DNA of 64,000 nucleotides from Bacteroidota bacterium (GCA_947460255.1 CANHIS010000004.1:1-64000); one strand, 5' to 3'. Shown: positions 22,901-28,916, counted from the stretch's first letter. The notes: generated by a model from the letters alone, not told the origin. Numbers and translations are program-made.

Positions 22901-23726
22901 CTGGAGCATCGTTCCTTCGGGATTGGCTGCAAGTCCGGTGTACGATGTAACTTACAAGTATGCTGATCTCGACATTGTAGGTAACGATGCAATTTACCGT
23001 CCAGCGAAATACAGCACAACCAACGCAACTCCAGGCTGGGCGAGCTCACCAGGTTCTGGTGCTCCTGCCACCGACGGAACTGCAGCTAACCACGATTTGG
23101 CGTTGAACACCTTCACTTGGGACAACCTCACCACCTTCTCCGATTTCTCGGCAGCAGGTGATGGAGCTCCACTTCCAATCGAGTTGTTATCGTTCGATGC
23201 TGAACCAGTAGGCAATACAGTATTGGTAAGTTGGACAACAGCTTCAGAAATCAACAACGACTTCTTCACTGTTGAACGTTCGGTTGATGCATCCATTTTC
23301 ACACCTATCGGAACTGTGAATGGTGCAGGAAACTCAAGTTCAACCAGAAGTTACAGCTTTGTAGATGTGCAACCAATGATGGGCGTTTCTTATTACCGTT
23401 TGCGTCAAACCGACTTTAACGGCGACTTCGAAGTGTTCGATCCTGCTGCAGTGAACTTCGGTTCAGGAATGGTTCAAGGTGCTGCGCTCTTCCCTAACCC
23501 AGCGGTTGAATATGCACATGTGATGATCAATACCGCTTCCAGCGGAAAAGGTTGGGTTCGCGTAACAGATGTAACTGGCCGATTGATCTCGAACTTCCAA
23601 ATTGTAATGGAAAAAGGCATGACACCATTTACGCTTCAAACCGACAATCTTGCTCCGGGTAAATACTTGGTAACAGTGGAAGCGGCTGATGGTAAAGTGT
23701 ACAACTTGCCGTTGATGAAAAACTAA
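7932..23726 (+). CDS. Giant T9SS-exported adhesin-like protein with autotransporter-type beta repeats
   Basis: About 5,264 residues. I chose the ATG at 7932 (or 7935) because a clean signal peptide follows (MMLTNFKNTLSALLLILLFS, then ATANAQF); the frame is open back to a TTG at 7761, but that stretch lacks coding character. Order of parts: autotransporter-associated beta-strand repeats (two similar modules about residues 240-410 and 725-890, motifs LTKTGTNVLTISGANTYTG and LTKTGAGTLTLSGTNTYTG); three copies of a 153-residue repeat (about 890-1350); a fibronectin-III-like domain (1355-1465); a choice-of-anchor-D/Hydin-like domain (1840-1965); an IPT/TIG domain (3225-3320); a long Gly/Thr/Asn-rich beta-helix-like region with four copies of a YGR..EW..PG motif; and a C-terminal T9SS sorting domain (ALFPNPAVEYAHVMIN to LPLMKN). 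Inferred role: cell-surface adhesion, matrix or motility. A terminator follows. Confidence 0.9.
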   Translation: MMLTNFKNTLSALLLILLFSATANAQFNYSDNATNYGGTWPNSSNFGTGYNGWAITSTGGNAGTFIGNPASNGMGTAGIGTTAFGLFGHGGNTVNAIRFFGAGGTNVPMQIGDVFSFNWAMNFDCGTSGAKGFDLRAGTTVIFNVNNGNSSTITTSNGNANTAYGTDPMLVTLTRISWTQYSFSMTSRSGGATYSTTINSALDLNNINIYCSNQQDNNGSRNIYFNNFNFTKAAPYATNFDLTDTRVMTGTNGLTKTGTNVLTISGANTYTGATTVTAGTVQLGAANVIADASNVTLNGGTLRTGAAAGFSETVGTLTATGANSTIAFGTGAHNLTFANSSATTWTGFVLVSGWTGSFNGTAGTAGRLFVGNSAAGLSQEQALRVLFLNGTVYHTATILGTGEVVPTANVAMFHNGLGAAWTTANTWSLTPGGTYNQTWVSGRTAYFAVASSTINGATTNVAGIVAFENVTISTAGGTLAFGPAGTTVAPVYVASGRTFNFNGQALTTSATAGLIKNGPGILAMGAGGTFAGGFTLNAGIVTVGGANGLGNGPLVINGGTITSNNATNRAPNVSSITVNGDFQLGDAVNVAAGTGNLTFAAAVNLGASATRTITLGNTSVQAFNGIISGASSNLILSATAAGTLSLGAANTYGGSTTINGGTLQTNIAAALPNITTLTLANTAGAILALNNFAQTVASLSGGGASGGNITTGGTAGILTVNQSGNTTYAGVMSGTGGLTKTGAGTLTLSGTNTYTGLTTITAGTLQLGAAGVLANTSNMVLNGGTFSTGATTGFAETLGTLNLNANSVISLGSGSHNINFAASNGVSWSGTALTINGWAGTAGSSGTAGRIFFGSGTGTLTPAQLATITFTGYPGAATLLPTGELVPAAPLVPSIAISGVDPGASTVTVGTNDVILHQYNLAVTVANTNLTGLSIVTAGTYATADITNLKVRYSTDATLDVGDATLSTLVAPGTAGTLTFPAFVSQAINSGNTGYIFITADIAGGATAGNTINLAANAFSNFTFSAGTKTGTDPVAAAGVKTFSSLVPSIAISNSAPTSSNQNAGTTDVILQRIDLNVTVSSTSLTGLTVTTAGSYLSADITNLKVRFSADGTLDGGDATLSTLTTPGAAGVKVFPSFSAQALPIGTYSIFITADIASTAIGGNTISLGSTAFSNISFSSGNKTGTDPVAASNTVTIINPSIAISGLSPAASAHIQGSADVVLHRFDFAVTSSNATFNALSVTTAGTYVSADVVNLKVRYSTDATLDGGDITLSTLTTPGAAGLKVFPSFTSQVINSGSTGYIFITADLSATATIGNTISLASTPFANIGFVLGNKTGTNPVGAGNTRTIIKAEPTNYPTSFACGTTTPVSIPLTWVDANTGILPDGYVIRWSSTSYAAILDPVDGTALSNGAGVQNVAQGLQAFNVTGLTSNTTYFFKIWSYTNSGTNINYKLVGEPQTSCATLLAPVTILTFEFAGLAGDEVTASSNTNDINLTTSTISRGAGLTATANADRFNATNWAITSIANAVSGNNYMEFTITPQPGFQFTVNTIGINVQRSATGNTQIALRSSANSYASDIQVVNVVDNTSTQTFTFTVNQANSNSPVTYRFYSYAEATTGSGGIGDGAGNDINVTGNVTSIGTITTGTVTGSPFCAGTTGVNVPFTYTPSANFPNGTATFTAQLSNASGSFTTPVNLQSVASDASGLQSISVTIPSGTPSGLGYRIRVVSASPTVNGGDNGVNIAVSNTATSIAPAATQNIATSANGTTLTVTTGTTPASLQWKYGTASGGPYTVNLGTAITQIPNFAAPGTYYIVCESTYGAPCSNTVTSNQVQINVTAPTPEINVRGNSVSIADNDITPSLADHTDFGSVAWGNNFVRTFTIENTGTANLLINSVSIGGPQAANYLITLLPSNPIAPGGSTTIEVTFTPSSQGSFAGSLIIDNNDSDENLYEFSLLGTGTPSVNSTIDFNLSGSFTSTPENINYSLYQETNLTSTSLDVMQFRIRDGGGVNDADNNPTVLNNITLNLTNWAQLRRIALYFGANEIAEAAVTGPTVSFTGLSSFGTWVTAPDNSSRLIQVKVSFQSTVVDNTQFSIGFSASDVSVLSTGSQLTTFTAVNSQTVVDDNRIEVTADRINFSTQPNNTSVSVNMSAFAVQFVDALGNRDFDNNRTVTLTTSGVNISPATPSGSITAPHTGVVTFSTVQYTSGPQTGIRITANTTGLATSNNILSDPFNVNVFTFLAGDYRPAFDGADFSFNSSWELFDGTNWNAVVPSPQSLANLGTPPTRIIIDKQSIAGGGNSQYRYNDIIILSGGDLTFNDDDVTPISEIINAGRKIEVLDGGQFVLRGDMDLPATGNLIVRSGGEMIINQASIVNNHPMWEGVELFEGGSTVTINDWNWTAAPTVASLINIAAAITNNANGYKFGNLIVDATTTANWNIIGGGIGIINLVENDFDISNASAFWITGATNASGTNGYIVNGNLTVFDGNFSFGTNYSAAAFNHQFTVRGNFEIGSNDAFKLHHNATGVPTALNGNVTVLGDFIVGSTVTSFTNDGSLPTITRIGLNMRGGTLADPNILDVAPVAVAVPITIGDGTLPTFVKLRTQNLSTNSVASYTAAITVSNNALLDFGFNTLGTTALNINKTTTAPLGTNTFASNQGSTLVITSPDGIQQASGTLGNVQYVTSNKTFNQLATFWYKGISPAQVTGDGLTISANGKVVIVELDALSTTLTLSNGTEITNAIGADPLGGKLEIRQGTLVSSATAPVSNNGRLIMTGGAYRIAELTTCPQLTGAYTLTAGTINLDGAGNQILRGARDYVNLAFSNSGIKTLTSALPAGSLNDLVTIREAAVLDVANNNFDGTSALDMTGTSRFRMSSLNTTLPQLTGTYTLTGGTVELYGTGVGQTHSLRGSVTYNNVELNSTAASVAATQANVVAGAGFGLRGTMTVQSPTCFQLGSGFTISDAGTSSFVLAAGSTLKYGGTIDASGATGNIQTDSRTFPTTASYGFIGSVTPQTAGTGLPASMVNMYLEKSTATDQVTIAANTAVSNQLVLGTGILNTGANILSVTNTATTGITGAFANSFVSGRLNRSLPSSLVTGSTYEFPIGKVGAITYLPASLVNPTTGAGAVSVTMEAFNAGSGGTADPNSVGTLSGTEYWSLSASGNFNGSQFTLGRPTAVAPLTSIARSTTTATGTYVYIGGTPSGNQIQNSNFSAGNTQFLAFALPVADPTITTVVPTSPTFAGQLDNTGYVGQTLTITGTGFTSTGGMSVSIGGLPATTFSVVNSTTITAVVAQNASGATVVVSNTITSGSASAAFNFLGWISNASTDWNLNPTWLGGQVPPASVAVTIAHAVTANGVVANNPNTLTIRSASSLTFGAVGTLTVNTTLTNGGSIDMTSGGVLTMANASTFANGAATFTGGTGTVVFAGTGTVTSSAGVPFNNVTINGAVNPSAGSSIAGTLRMNQSGSIITNALTYGAASTLSYNGTSSQTPNAFEFPAASGPVNFTANNSVNVLLPFSRTVSGNVRILSGNLQSTGAVTLTMSGAAATLEVTGNLLGTDAGVGNDLTLAVTGNVTVNGSNVTTCKVFNTNVSTGATLALGRSNFEVRYGSFNVLGTGTLRIDANGNVASVDGNSRIPVYAATANLVYNSGGTYGRFVEWTSATGPAGYPGNVIIQNGTTLNIGTPGADLGVANTLSLGQTGSAGSLNMQSTAQGITVNGDLNIGSNTGTSTLTLSTDGLSPAIRVGGNWTRTANGVFAGTGANGRGVFFIGATNASITAPSAETFEFMLMQKSVGATVTLNQPITVNQTLDFATGLLVLGNHTVTTNSITGGNTSSYAVTNGAGFLRRNVDTFADVFPVGPTTTTYSPASLTQQGTAERLGVRVRTAPAFTALLNNNAQMINLEWFIDETGGTAGANNLITNFTWPASSHAGSLNIAASLYHGNYGTNWQIRPTLATTGSNPYTSQSTANFTGNLTAQNFVVGNLTGILGCQSTAINGAWNNGSTWTDGFVPPAGSNVCINHNVTVNLIDPNPNTVVGLTFAGSGLLTLDASKTLTFLTGGALANNTGGALNLGAGTVVTNGVMGISGSNPVTINNLTINGNTTISTVPTVTGNFQINAGGSLTAPLTYGAASTLVYNTGAAYGVSNEWTGTGAPGLGIPQNVTIQGTTLNMPAANRGLGGNMTITSGSLVLNGATGDLFVGGNWTRSVSAGFTSNGRAVFFNGAANQTVSVTGGGTESFSYLLVNKSAGNLILDSVEPTNVNVTASVGNVLDVSAGNTIDLNGRTMSITGTGGNINLPSGVASINGGVGSVFSIQNGTKTVTPSGGATLNFGSNVTVALNSGMNFGATTSTINGTLQIALGGFVSTNAPSYATGSTLRYFTGSAYGRGLEWSTNAGPGYPHNVLVDQNGTVTTVNLAAGSATCEIAGNLTLNNGGNVSMGAMANPLIVRGNLSVGGAASGTLTLSTAIGGDVKVAGNLSRNGGGTLTQNGREVEMNGTTPQTISGIATFDFLSINNTGSTVLITTNSQINNRLSLLNGTFELNGFACTMANTSKIAREAGIMTAPPTVNFGDVYDVEYRANLTTDVEFLGTSDVVRDLIVTTGATATLSTNRTFNRDLVLAGGDLNLGGFTLVARGRVASPAFSGSITVSGGGTRTITGVAGSRFDITGLGTNVPTAYTKTVSSFGGTQLVFDSNVLVRIGDGAIDFGAGSPTTINGTLQVLLGGSVGQLLNPCFYGVNSILRFANTVDYQVGINDKTWASGAIASGNPGIPWNVEINDIGTDLQLQNTRALRGNLTITSGTFTLTPAYTGSFNIGGNWTRTGATSAFVHNSKKVIFDRQNAGDQTITVGGTVTAETFYDLEVSPVTGKLAMASASNITVLNNFNFVSGKFDLNNNQLLVGTSSVNGTITGATSTNYIVTNGGNIRFFANTNATTYNFPIGDVSEYTPFNVVLDNGAQAGAYLQASMTPLPHPNAVGTNAATSYIKRYWSIVPSGLAASPVYDVTYKYADLDIVGNDAIYRPAKYSTTNATPGWASSPGSGAPATDGTAANHDLALNTFTWDNLTTFSDFSAAGDGAPLPIELLSFDAEPVGNTVLVSWTTASEINNDFFTVERSVDASIFTPIGTVNGAGNSSSTRSYSFVDVQPMMGVSYYRLRQTDFNGDFEVFDPAAVNFGSGMVQGAALFPNPAVEYAHVMINTASSGKGWVRVTDVTGRLISNFQIVMEKGMTPFTLQTDNLAPGKYLVTVEAADGKVYNLPLMKN
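10606..11985 (+). repeat. Three coding tandem repeats of about 460 bp inside the giant gene
   Basis: Copies begin near 10606, 11068 and 11527 (spacing 462 and 459 bp). Each encodes a 153-residue domain opening with SIAIS, then VILHQYNLAVTV or a variant, TAGTY..ADITNLKVRYS, GYIFITADI and KTGTDPVAA. DNA copies have diverged but the protein pattern is clear. Confidence 0.8.
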
Positions 23727-23745
23727 TTAAAACGATCCTTTTTGA

Positions 23746-23777
23746 AAGAGCTTCCCGAAACGGAGGCTCTTTTTTTT
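23746..23777 (+). terminator. Rho-independent terminator of the giant gene
   Basis: GAGCTTCC and GGAGGCTC pair (one G-U) around a short CGAAAC loop, followed by eight T residues (23770-23777). The T run ends in TTTG (23775-23778), which can also act as the upstream element of the next promoter. Confidence 0.85.
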
Positions 23778-23807
23778 GCGGTTGAATTCAAATGAAATGT
23801 ACTTTTG
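23775..23807 (+). promoter_or_regulatory. Promoter of the BI-1/YccA gene (decides its start)
   Basis: TTTG at 23775-23778 and TACTTTTG at 23800-23807 are 21 nt apart. The -7 element covers the TTG at 23805, so the start cannot be there and must be the ATG at 23826 or 23829. Exactly 18 nt separate the -7 element from the ATG at 23826. Confidence 0.7.
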
Positions 23808-23825
23808 AGGAAAATCTTTAACACT

Positions 23826-24536
23826 ATGATGCAAGATCCTATCGACAGCGTATTGGCTCAGGGCAGAGATGCTTCTGAAGTAACACAGTTTATGACCAAA
23901 GTATATGGTTGGATGACCGTTGCATTGGCCATCACAGGCTTGGTTGCACTCTACACAGCCTCTTCAGAAACCTTACTTGAATTGGTTTTCGCAAGTAAGA
24001 TCACCTTCTGGGGCTTGATTATCGGAACATTTTTACTTGTAGGTTGGCTAACAGTAGCAATTAAAACTATGTCGCCGACTACAGCAACTGCAATCTTTAT
24101 TGTGTATTCTGCATTGAACGGATTGATCTTTTCGTCGATCTTCTTGATTTACACATCATCATCGATTGCTCTAACTTTCTTTATCACTGCAGGTACTTTT
24201 GGCGTGATGAGCGTGTACGGTTATTTTACCAAGGCCGATTTATCGAAAATCGGATCGATCGCCATTATGGCATTGGTGGGGATTATCTTAGCTTCGATCG
24301 TGAACTTCTTCCTAGAAAGTGAAACCCTTTACTGGATCATCAGCTATGCTGGTGTGGCAATCTTCACTGCTTTGATCGCTTACGACACGCAGAAAATTAA
24401 AGACATTGCGATCTATGGCTTCGATGGTGAAGCAGCTGAAAAGAAAATGTCGATCGTTGGAGCATTAACGCTGTACTTAGATTTCATCAATTTGTTTCTT
24501 TTTCTCCTCCGTTTGTTCGGTGGCCGTAAAGACTAA
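23826..24536 (+). CDS. Bax inhibitor-1/YccA family membrane protein
   Basis: 236 residues from the ATG at 23826. Seven hydrophobic segments follow a short cytosolic N-terminus (DPIDSVLAQGRDASEVTQFM, then TKVYGWMTVALAITGLVALY). The signature YDTQKIKDIA near residue 195 and the hydrophobic end YLDFINLFLFLLRLFG are typical of the family (TMBIM/BI-1), which forms pH-sensitive calcium-leak channels or interacts with membrane proteases such as FtsH. It is monocistronic: promoter and terminator flank it. Confidence 0.92.
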   Translation: MMQDPIDSVLAQGRDASEVTQFMTKVYGWMTVALAITGLVALYTASSETLLELVFASKITFWGLIIGTFLLVGWLTVAIKTMSPTTATAIFIVYSALNGLIFSSIFLIYTSSSIALTFFITAGTFGVMSVYGYFTKADLSKIGSIAIMALVGIILASIVNFFLESETLYWIISYAGVAIFTALIAYDTQKIKDIAIYGFDGEAAEKKMSIVGALTLYLDFINLFLFLLRLFGGRKD

Positions 24537-24555
24537 TCAACTTTCAAATTCATTC

Positions 24556-24587
24556 AACCCGGTTTCCGAAAGGTTATCGGGTTTTTT
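24556..24587 (+). terminator. Terminator after the BI-1 gene
   Basis: AACCCG (24556-24561) pairs with CGGGTT (24578-24583) around an imperfect inner stem, followed by a T run. Confidence 0.7.
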
Positions 24588-24612
24588 GTTCTTCTCGGGA
24601 AGGCATTTCAAT

Positions 24613-24620
24613 TAAATTTG
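24613..24620 (+). promoter_or_regulatory. TAAATTTG promoter -7 element before a 28-codon ORF
   Basis: A perfect TAnnTTTG match, 30 nt before the ATG at 24651, directly downstream of the BI-1 terminator. Confidence 0.5.
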
Positions 24621-24650
24621 TCGCAAATCAACAACCCAAAAAACTGATAC

Positions 24651-24737
24651 ATGAAAAAGTCGTTGCTCATCTGGATGTATATGCTCACGCTTCAGAATTT
24701 TCTTCTCCTAACTTCTGGAGCCGAACCCTTACTATAA
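24651..24737 (+). CDS. 28-residue signal-peptide-like ORF (possible remnant or leader peptide)
   Basis: ATG at 24651 and TAA at 24735-24737. The product (MKKSLLIWMYMLTLQNFLLL, then TSGAEPLL) is essentially a signal peptide with no mature protein. A good promoter -7 element precedes it and the cyclophilin gene starts 84 nt after it. It could be the stump of a lost exported protein, a leader peptide for the downstream genes, or chance. Confidence 0.35.
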   Translation: MKKSLLIWMYMLTLQNFLLLTSGAEPLL

Positions 24738-24821
24738 CAATGGTAATGCTTCTAGGTATAAATTCAATAAGCAATGCGTTTTTTTTGTTCACTGCTTTTA
24801 ATGGTTAATTTCTCTTTAAAA

Positions 24822-25817
24822 ATGAAAACTTCATTTGTCGCTCTTCTATTGCTTTTATTTAACGCTACTGCATTAAGAGCTCAGTTAAAGGAATTCTCCA
24901 TCTCCGAGATGCCACGGCCTGATGTGCCAATTGTGCAAGCCAATTCAAAATTTCCAGATGATGCTTTATTATTAATTTACACCACCATTGAGAGTTTAGA
25001 GTTTCGTAGTTCTTTGGGGGCAATCGATAAAGTATTTTACAACTCAAATGCAACCCGTTATGAGGTTTTGGTGAAGCCTGTAAAGCAAATGATTTTTGCA
25101 GGCAAAGTCGGATTTATTGAATGCAAAATTGCAACATTTAATCCCGAACCAAAGGATGTATTTTACTACAAGGTTGAGGAGAAGAAAGATTTGCGGCAAG
25201 TGGAAAATAAGTCCGGAACTTTGCAAATAAATTCAACCCCACCTGTTGACAAATTGGCTACCCAAGCCAATCCAACCGGCAAAAAACCTAAACTGGAGAA
25301 GGGCCTTTATGCAGAAATCACAACTTCTAAAGGCGTGATCTTCATCAAACTCGAACACGAAAAAACACCACTTACTGTGGCGAATTTTGTAGGATTGGCA
25401 GAAGGAAAAATCGAGAACAAAGCCAAAAATGGCAAACCGTTTTACGATAGTTTGAAGTTCCACCGTGTAATCAAAGACTTTATGATTCAAGGTGGAGATC
25501 CTGAAGGGACAGGCCGCGGCGGCCCAGGATACCGTTTCAAAGATGAAATTGTACCTGAATTGAAACACGACCGTGCAGGTATTCTTTCGATGGCGAACTC
25601 AGGACCTAAAACAAATGGTTCACAATTTTTCATCACCCACAAAGCAACACCATGGCTTGATGGCAAACACACCGTTTTTGGTTCGGTAATCACTGGCCAA
25701 GATGTGGTGGATGCCATTGCACAAAACGACTACATCTTAAAAGTGAAAATTATCCGCAAAGGCAAAGAAGCCAAGAAGTTCGACGCGGTTAAAATATTCA
25801 ACGAACTCAATAAGTAG
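24822..25817 (+). CDS. Exported cyclophilin-type peptidyl-prolyl cis-trans isomerase with extra N-terminal domain
   Basis: 331 residues. The ATG at 24822 is preferred over 24774 because [20 protein letters not shown] is a standard signal peptide. Residues about 20-135 form a Bacteroidota-specific N-terminal domain ([20 protein letters not shown], then [11 protein letters not shown]). Residues about 155-315 are the cyclophilin domain: [14 protein letters not shown] (catalytic Arg and Gln), [17 protein letters not shown] and [10 protein letters not shown] are all present, so it should be active in the periplasm. The sugar dehydrogenase gene starts 19 nt downstream, suggesting one transcript. 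Confidence 0.9.
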   Translation: MKTSFVALLLLLFNATALRAQLKEFSISEMPRPDVPIVQANSKFPDDALLLIYTTIESLEFRSSLGAIDKVFYNSNATRYEVLVKPVKQMIFAGKVGFIECKIATFNPEPKDVFYYKVEEKKDLRQVENKSGTLQINSTPPVDKLATQANPTGKKPKLEKGLYAEITTSKGVIFIKLEHEKTPLTVANFVGLAEGKIENKAKNGKPFYDSLKFHRVIKDFMIQGGDPEGTGRGGPGYRFKDEIVPELKHDRAGILSMANSGPKTNGSQFFITHKATPWLDGKHTVFGSVITGQDVVDAIAQNDYILKVKIIRKGKEAKKFDAVKIFNELNK

Positions 25818-25836
25818 TACCCAACAAACCACAACC

Positions 25837-27951
25837 ATGAAAATTACACGCATCCTCGCGGGCTTACTCTTCTCCGTTACGGCGGTAGCCCAAACACCGG
25901 TACTTACCCTTAATCAGGTAGGCTCTGGCTTTACGCGCGTTACTACACTCGCCAATGCAGGCGACGACCGCCTCTTTGTTTGCGAAAAAGGAGGTATCAT
26001 TAAATTCTTCCGCCCTTATGTTGGGCCTGCTAGTACCACGTTTATGGACATTAACTCGAAGGTCATAAATCCTACTGGCGACTCCGACGAACGCGGCTTA
26101 TTAGGACTCACTTTCGATCCAAACTTTGCTACCAACCGCCGTTTCTATGTGAACTACATCAACAATAGCGGAAATACGGTTGTGGCACGTTACACGGCTT
26201 CAGAAACTGATCCAAACGTTGGTGTTGTTGCATCAGAAGAAATCATCCTCACCGTTACACAACCCTTCTCAAACCACAATGGTGGATGTATCCTTTTTGG
26301 ACCAGATGGTTACCTGTACATCGGCATGGGTGATGGTGGATCGGGAGGAGATCCTCAAAATTATTCCCAAAATCGTCAAAGCTTGTTGGGTAAAATGCTC
26401 CGCATAGATGTGAGTGGAAACGGCCCTGGCTGCACCATTCCTGAGAGCAATCCATTCACATTAGCCAACGATCCAAACAACACAACACGTGATGAAATCT
26501 GGGCAATTGGAGTGCGTAACCCTTGGAGATGGAGCTTCGACAGCCAAACTGGCGACATGTGGATTGCAGATGTAGGTCAAAATGAAAAAGAAGAAATTAA
26601 CTTCCAACCGGGCAACAGTGCAGGTGGCGAAAACTACGGATGGAGATGCTACGAAGCTGATTTACCCTACAATACAAATGGCTGCTTAGGACAATCAAAC
26701 TACGTATTCCCAATCGTTGGTCTTGCTCACGAACCCGCATGTTCGGTAACTGGTGGATACGTTTATCGCGGAAACCTATATGAAGACGTTTTTGGACGTT
26801 ACTTCTTCACCGACTATTGTGATGGCATCATTCGCAGTACTTTCGCCGATGGACAAGGTGGTTGGACAACCCAATCGCATGGCGCATTCACTCAATTTGC
26901 TTACACTACTTTCGGCGAAGACGCTTATGGTGAAGTTTACATCGCCCGCCAAAGTGGAATCATTGCACGCTTAACCATTGCCGCTTCAGATCCACGTGCG
27001 CCAATTAGTGTAGATGGTCCAATTGGAATTTGTGAAGGTGGTTCAGCTACGCTTCGCACAGGCTTGAATCCTGATCTCACTTATGTTTGGTACAAAGACA
27101 ACACAGTTATAGCAGGAGCTGACCAAGCCACATATGAAACTACGGAGCCTGGTGTTTACAAGGTGATCACCACATCAGACAACGGTTCTAAAGAGTCGAT
27201 TGAACTTACAATCAACATTCTGCCTGTACCTGCAACCCCAAGTGCAACAATTAGCCAAACCAATATCTGCGAAGATCAAGCATTTGCAATTGCATTGAAT
27301 GGTACACCAGCAGGCGGAACTTTCGAAGGCACTGGTGTTGAAGATTCTAACTTCAATCCTTTCAATCTTGGCGCTGGAACTTATCCTGTGTCATATTTTG
27401 TTACTGGAGCAAATGGATGCGAATCAGCGCCATTTGGGTTCAACGTAGTGATCAATCCATTACCAACTGTTAGCCTTTCTGGACTTGATGCTGAGTACTG
27501 TCTTGATTCACCTTTGGCAACTCCAGTTGTTTCGCCTGCAGGTGGAACTTTGAATGGACCGGGTGTAGAAGTGAATGGTTCAACCTTTAATCCGGCATTG
27601 GCTGGTGCTGGGCAACACGTTGTAAGTTACACTTACGCTGATGCGAATGGATGTGCAAATTCAGCAAGTGAATCCATCCTTGTGGATGCTTGTCTATCTG
27701 CCGAAAATCTCACCTCCAACAACTACAGCATTTCGCCAAATCCTTTCAAGGAAACGTTCCAAATCACATTTAATGATGCAGCAGTAAAGAACATCACAGT
27801 GTTCAATGCGATTGGACAAGCAATCATCACTGAAGCGAATTTCAGTGGCAGCAAATACACTGCTAGCCTCGAAACTCAACCAGCAGGAGTATATTTCCTT
27901 GTTGTAGAGCAGAATGGTAAAACAGGAAGTACGAAATTGATCAAACAATAA
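25837..27951 (+). CDS. PQQ-dependent sugar (glucose/sorbosone) dehydrogenase with T9SS sorting tail
   Basis: 704 residues with a signal peptide (MKITRILAGLLFSVTAVAQ). Residues about 25-390 form the six-bladed glucose/sorbosone dehydrogenase propeller: DERGLLGLTFDPNF, then NHNGGCILFGPDGYLYIGMG, GVRNPWRWSFD and GENYGWRCYE, with the family's His, Arg and aspartate sites. Two Ig/PKD-like modules follow (about 395-460 and 465-625). The last 70 residues are the sorting tail (YSISPNPFKETFQITF to GSTKLIKQ). Soluble PQQ enzymes oxidise aldoses; here the enzyme would sit on the cell surface or be secreted. No PQQ synthesis genes are in the window. Confidence 0.9.
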   Translation: MKITRILAGLLFSVTAVAQTPVLTLNQVGSGFTRVTTLANAGDDRLFVCEKGGIIKFFRPYVGPASTTFMDINSKVINPTGDSDERGLLGLTFDPNFATNRRFYVNYINNSGNTVVARYTASETDPNVGVVASEEIILTVTQPFSNHNGGCILFGPDGYLYIGMGDGGSGGDPQNYSQNRQSLLGKMLRIDVSGNGPGCTIPESNPFTLANDPNNTTRDEIWAIGVRNPWRWSFDSQTGDMWIADVGQNEKEEINFQPGNSAGGENYGWRCYEADLPYNTNGCLGQSNYVFPIVGLAHEPACSVTGGYVYRGNLYEDVFGRYFFTDYCDGIIRSTFADGQGGWTTQSHGAFTQFAYTTFGEDAYGEVYIARQSGIIARLTIAASDPRAPISVDGPIGICEGGSATLRTGLNPDLTYVWYKDNTVIAGADQATYETTEPGVYKVITTSDNGSKESIELTINILPVPATPSATISQTNICEDQAFAIALNGTPAGGTFEGTGVEDSNFNPFNLGAGTYPVSYFVTGANGCESAPFGFNVVINPLPTVSLSGLDAEYCLDSPLATPVVSPAGGTLNGPGVEVNGSTFNPALAGAGQHVVSYTYADANGCANSASESILVDACLSAENLTSNNYSISPNPFKETFQITFNDAAVKNITVFNAIGQAIITEANFSGSKYTASLETQPAGVYFLVVEQNGKTGSTKLIKQ

Positions 27952-27965
27952 TTTAACCCTTAAAC

Positions 27966-28010
27966 AATTCGGGATTCTGCGTTTTTAATGAACCGGAATC
28001 CCGAATTTTT
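27966..28010 (+). terminator. Terminator after the sugar dehydrogenase gene
   Basis: Perfect 12-bp arms AATTCGGGATTC (27966-27977) and GAATCCCGAATT (27996-28007), then T residues. Confidence 0.85.
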
Positions 28011-28027
28011 AAAACACCAATCCCCTA

Positions 28028-28894
28028 ATGAAAAAAATTACAAGCTTTTTTGCCCTGTTGCTCGTGAGCGGAATGATCGCTCAAGCACAAATTGAAACTC
28101 CACAACCTAGTCCGATGGCTACTATCAGCCAAAAAGTTGGGTTAAACGAATTTACCGTTGCTTACAGCCGCCCTTCACTTAAAGGACGTAAAGCATTTGG
28201 TGATGTAGTTGCAATGGACAAACTATGGCGTTTCGGAGCCAACATGGCGACCACTTTAAAAAGTACCGATGAGTTTAGCATCCAAGGCAATAAAGTTCCA
28301 GCTGGAGAATACTCTTTGTTTGCAATTCCTGGTGCAGCAGAATGGACTATCGTGTTGAACAAAACAGCGAAAATGTCGGGAACAAGCAACTACAAAGAAA
28401 CCGAAGACCAATTGCGTTTCAAGGTGAAACCAGAAGCCACACCTTACAAAACAGAAACCTTCACTTTGCAGTTTTCAAACATCAGAGACAACGCAACGAC
28501 CTTCGAAATCCTTTGGGAAAACACCCGTGTTGCTTTCGATTTAAATGTTGAATTCGATGCAAAAGTGATGAAGCAAATCGACGAAACAATGGCAGGACCA
28601 AGCGCTGGTTCATACTACCGTTCGGCGAGCTACTATTTCAATAACAAAAAAGACAACAAAAAAGCATTGGAGTGGGTGAACAAATCGCTCGAAAAAGGTG
28701 GCGATAAATACTGGATCCTTACTTTGAAAGCTCAGATTCAAGCTGCAAACAACGACTTCAACGGAGCAATCGAAACAGCGAAAAAAGCGATCGAATTGGC
28801 TAAAACCGACGAAGATGATGCTTATGTAAAATCGAATACTGATCGAATTACTGAATGGACGCCTAAAGCAACTCCAGCTAAAGGGAAAAAATAA
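28028..28894 (+). CDS. DUF2911 domain protein with TPR-like C-terminus
   Basis: 288 residues with a signal peptide (MKKITSFFALLLVSGMIAQA). Residues about 25-175 match DUF2911: VAYSRPSLKGRKAFG, then WRFGANMATTLKS, PAGEYSLFAIPG and EWTIVLNK. Residues 190-275 are helical and TPR-like (YYFNNKKDNKKALEWVNKSL, then AIETAKKAIELA). The function of DUF2911 is unknown; it is widespread in Bacteroidota periplasms. It is flanked by terminators on both sides, so probably monocistronic. Confidence 0.9.
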   Translation: MKKITSFFALLLVSGMIAQAQIETPQPSPMATISQKVGLNEFTVAYSRPSLKGRKAFGDVVAMDKLWRFGANMATTLKSTDEFSIQGNKVPAGEYSLFAIPGAAEWTIVLNKTAKMSGTSNYKETEDQLRFKVKPEATPYKTETFTLQFSNIRDNATTFEILWENTRVAFDLNVEFDAKVMKQIDETMAGPSAGSYYRSASYYFNNKKDNKKALEWVNKSLEKGGDKYWILTLKAQIQAANNDFNGAIETAKKAIELAKTDEDDAYVKSNTDRITEWTPKATPAKGKK

Positions 28895-28916
28895 TTCCTT
28901 CAACCCCAATATTGAA

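Noticed and set aside
7932..23726. SprB gliding adhesin identity
   Set aside because: Size and T9SS export fit, but no SprB-type repeats or nearby gliding genes (sprC, sprD, sprF) are present, so only adhesin-like is claimed.
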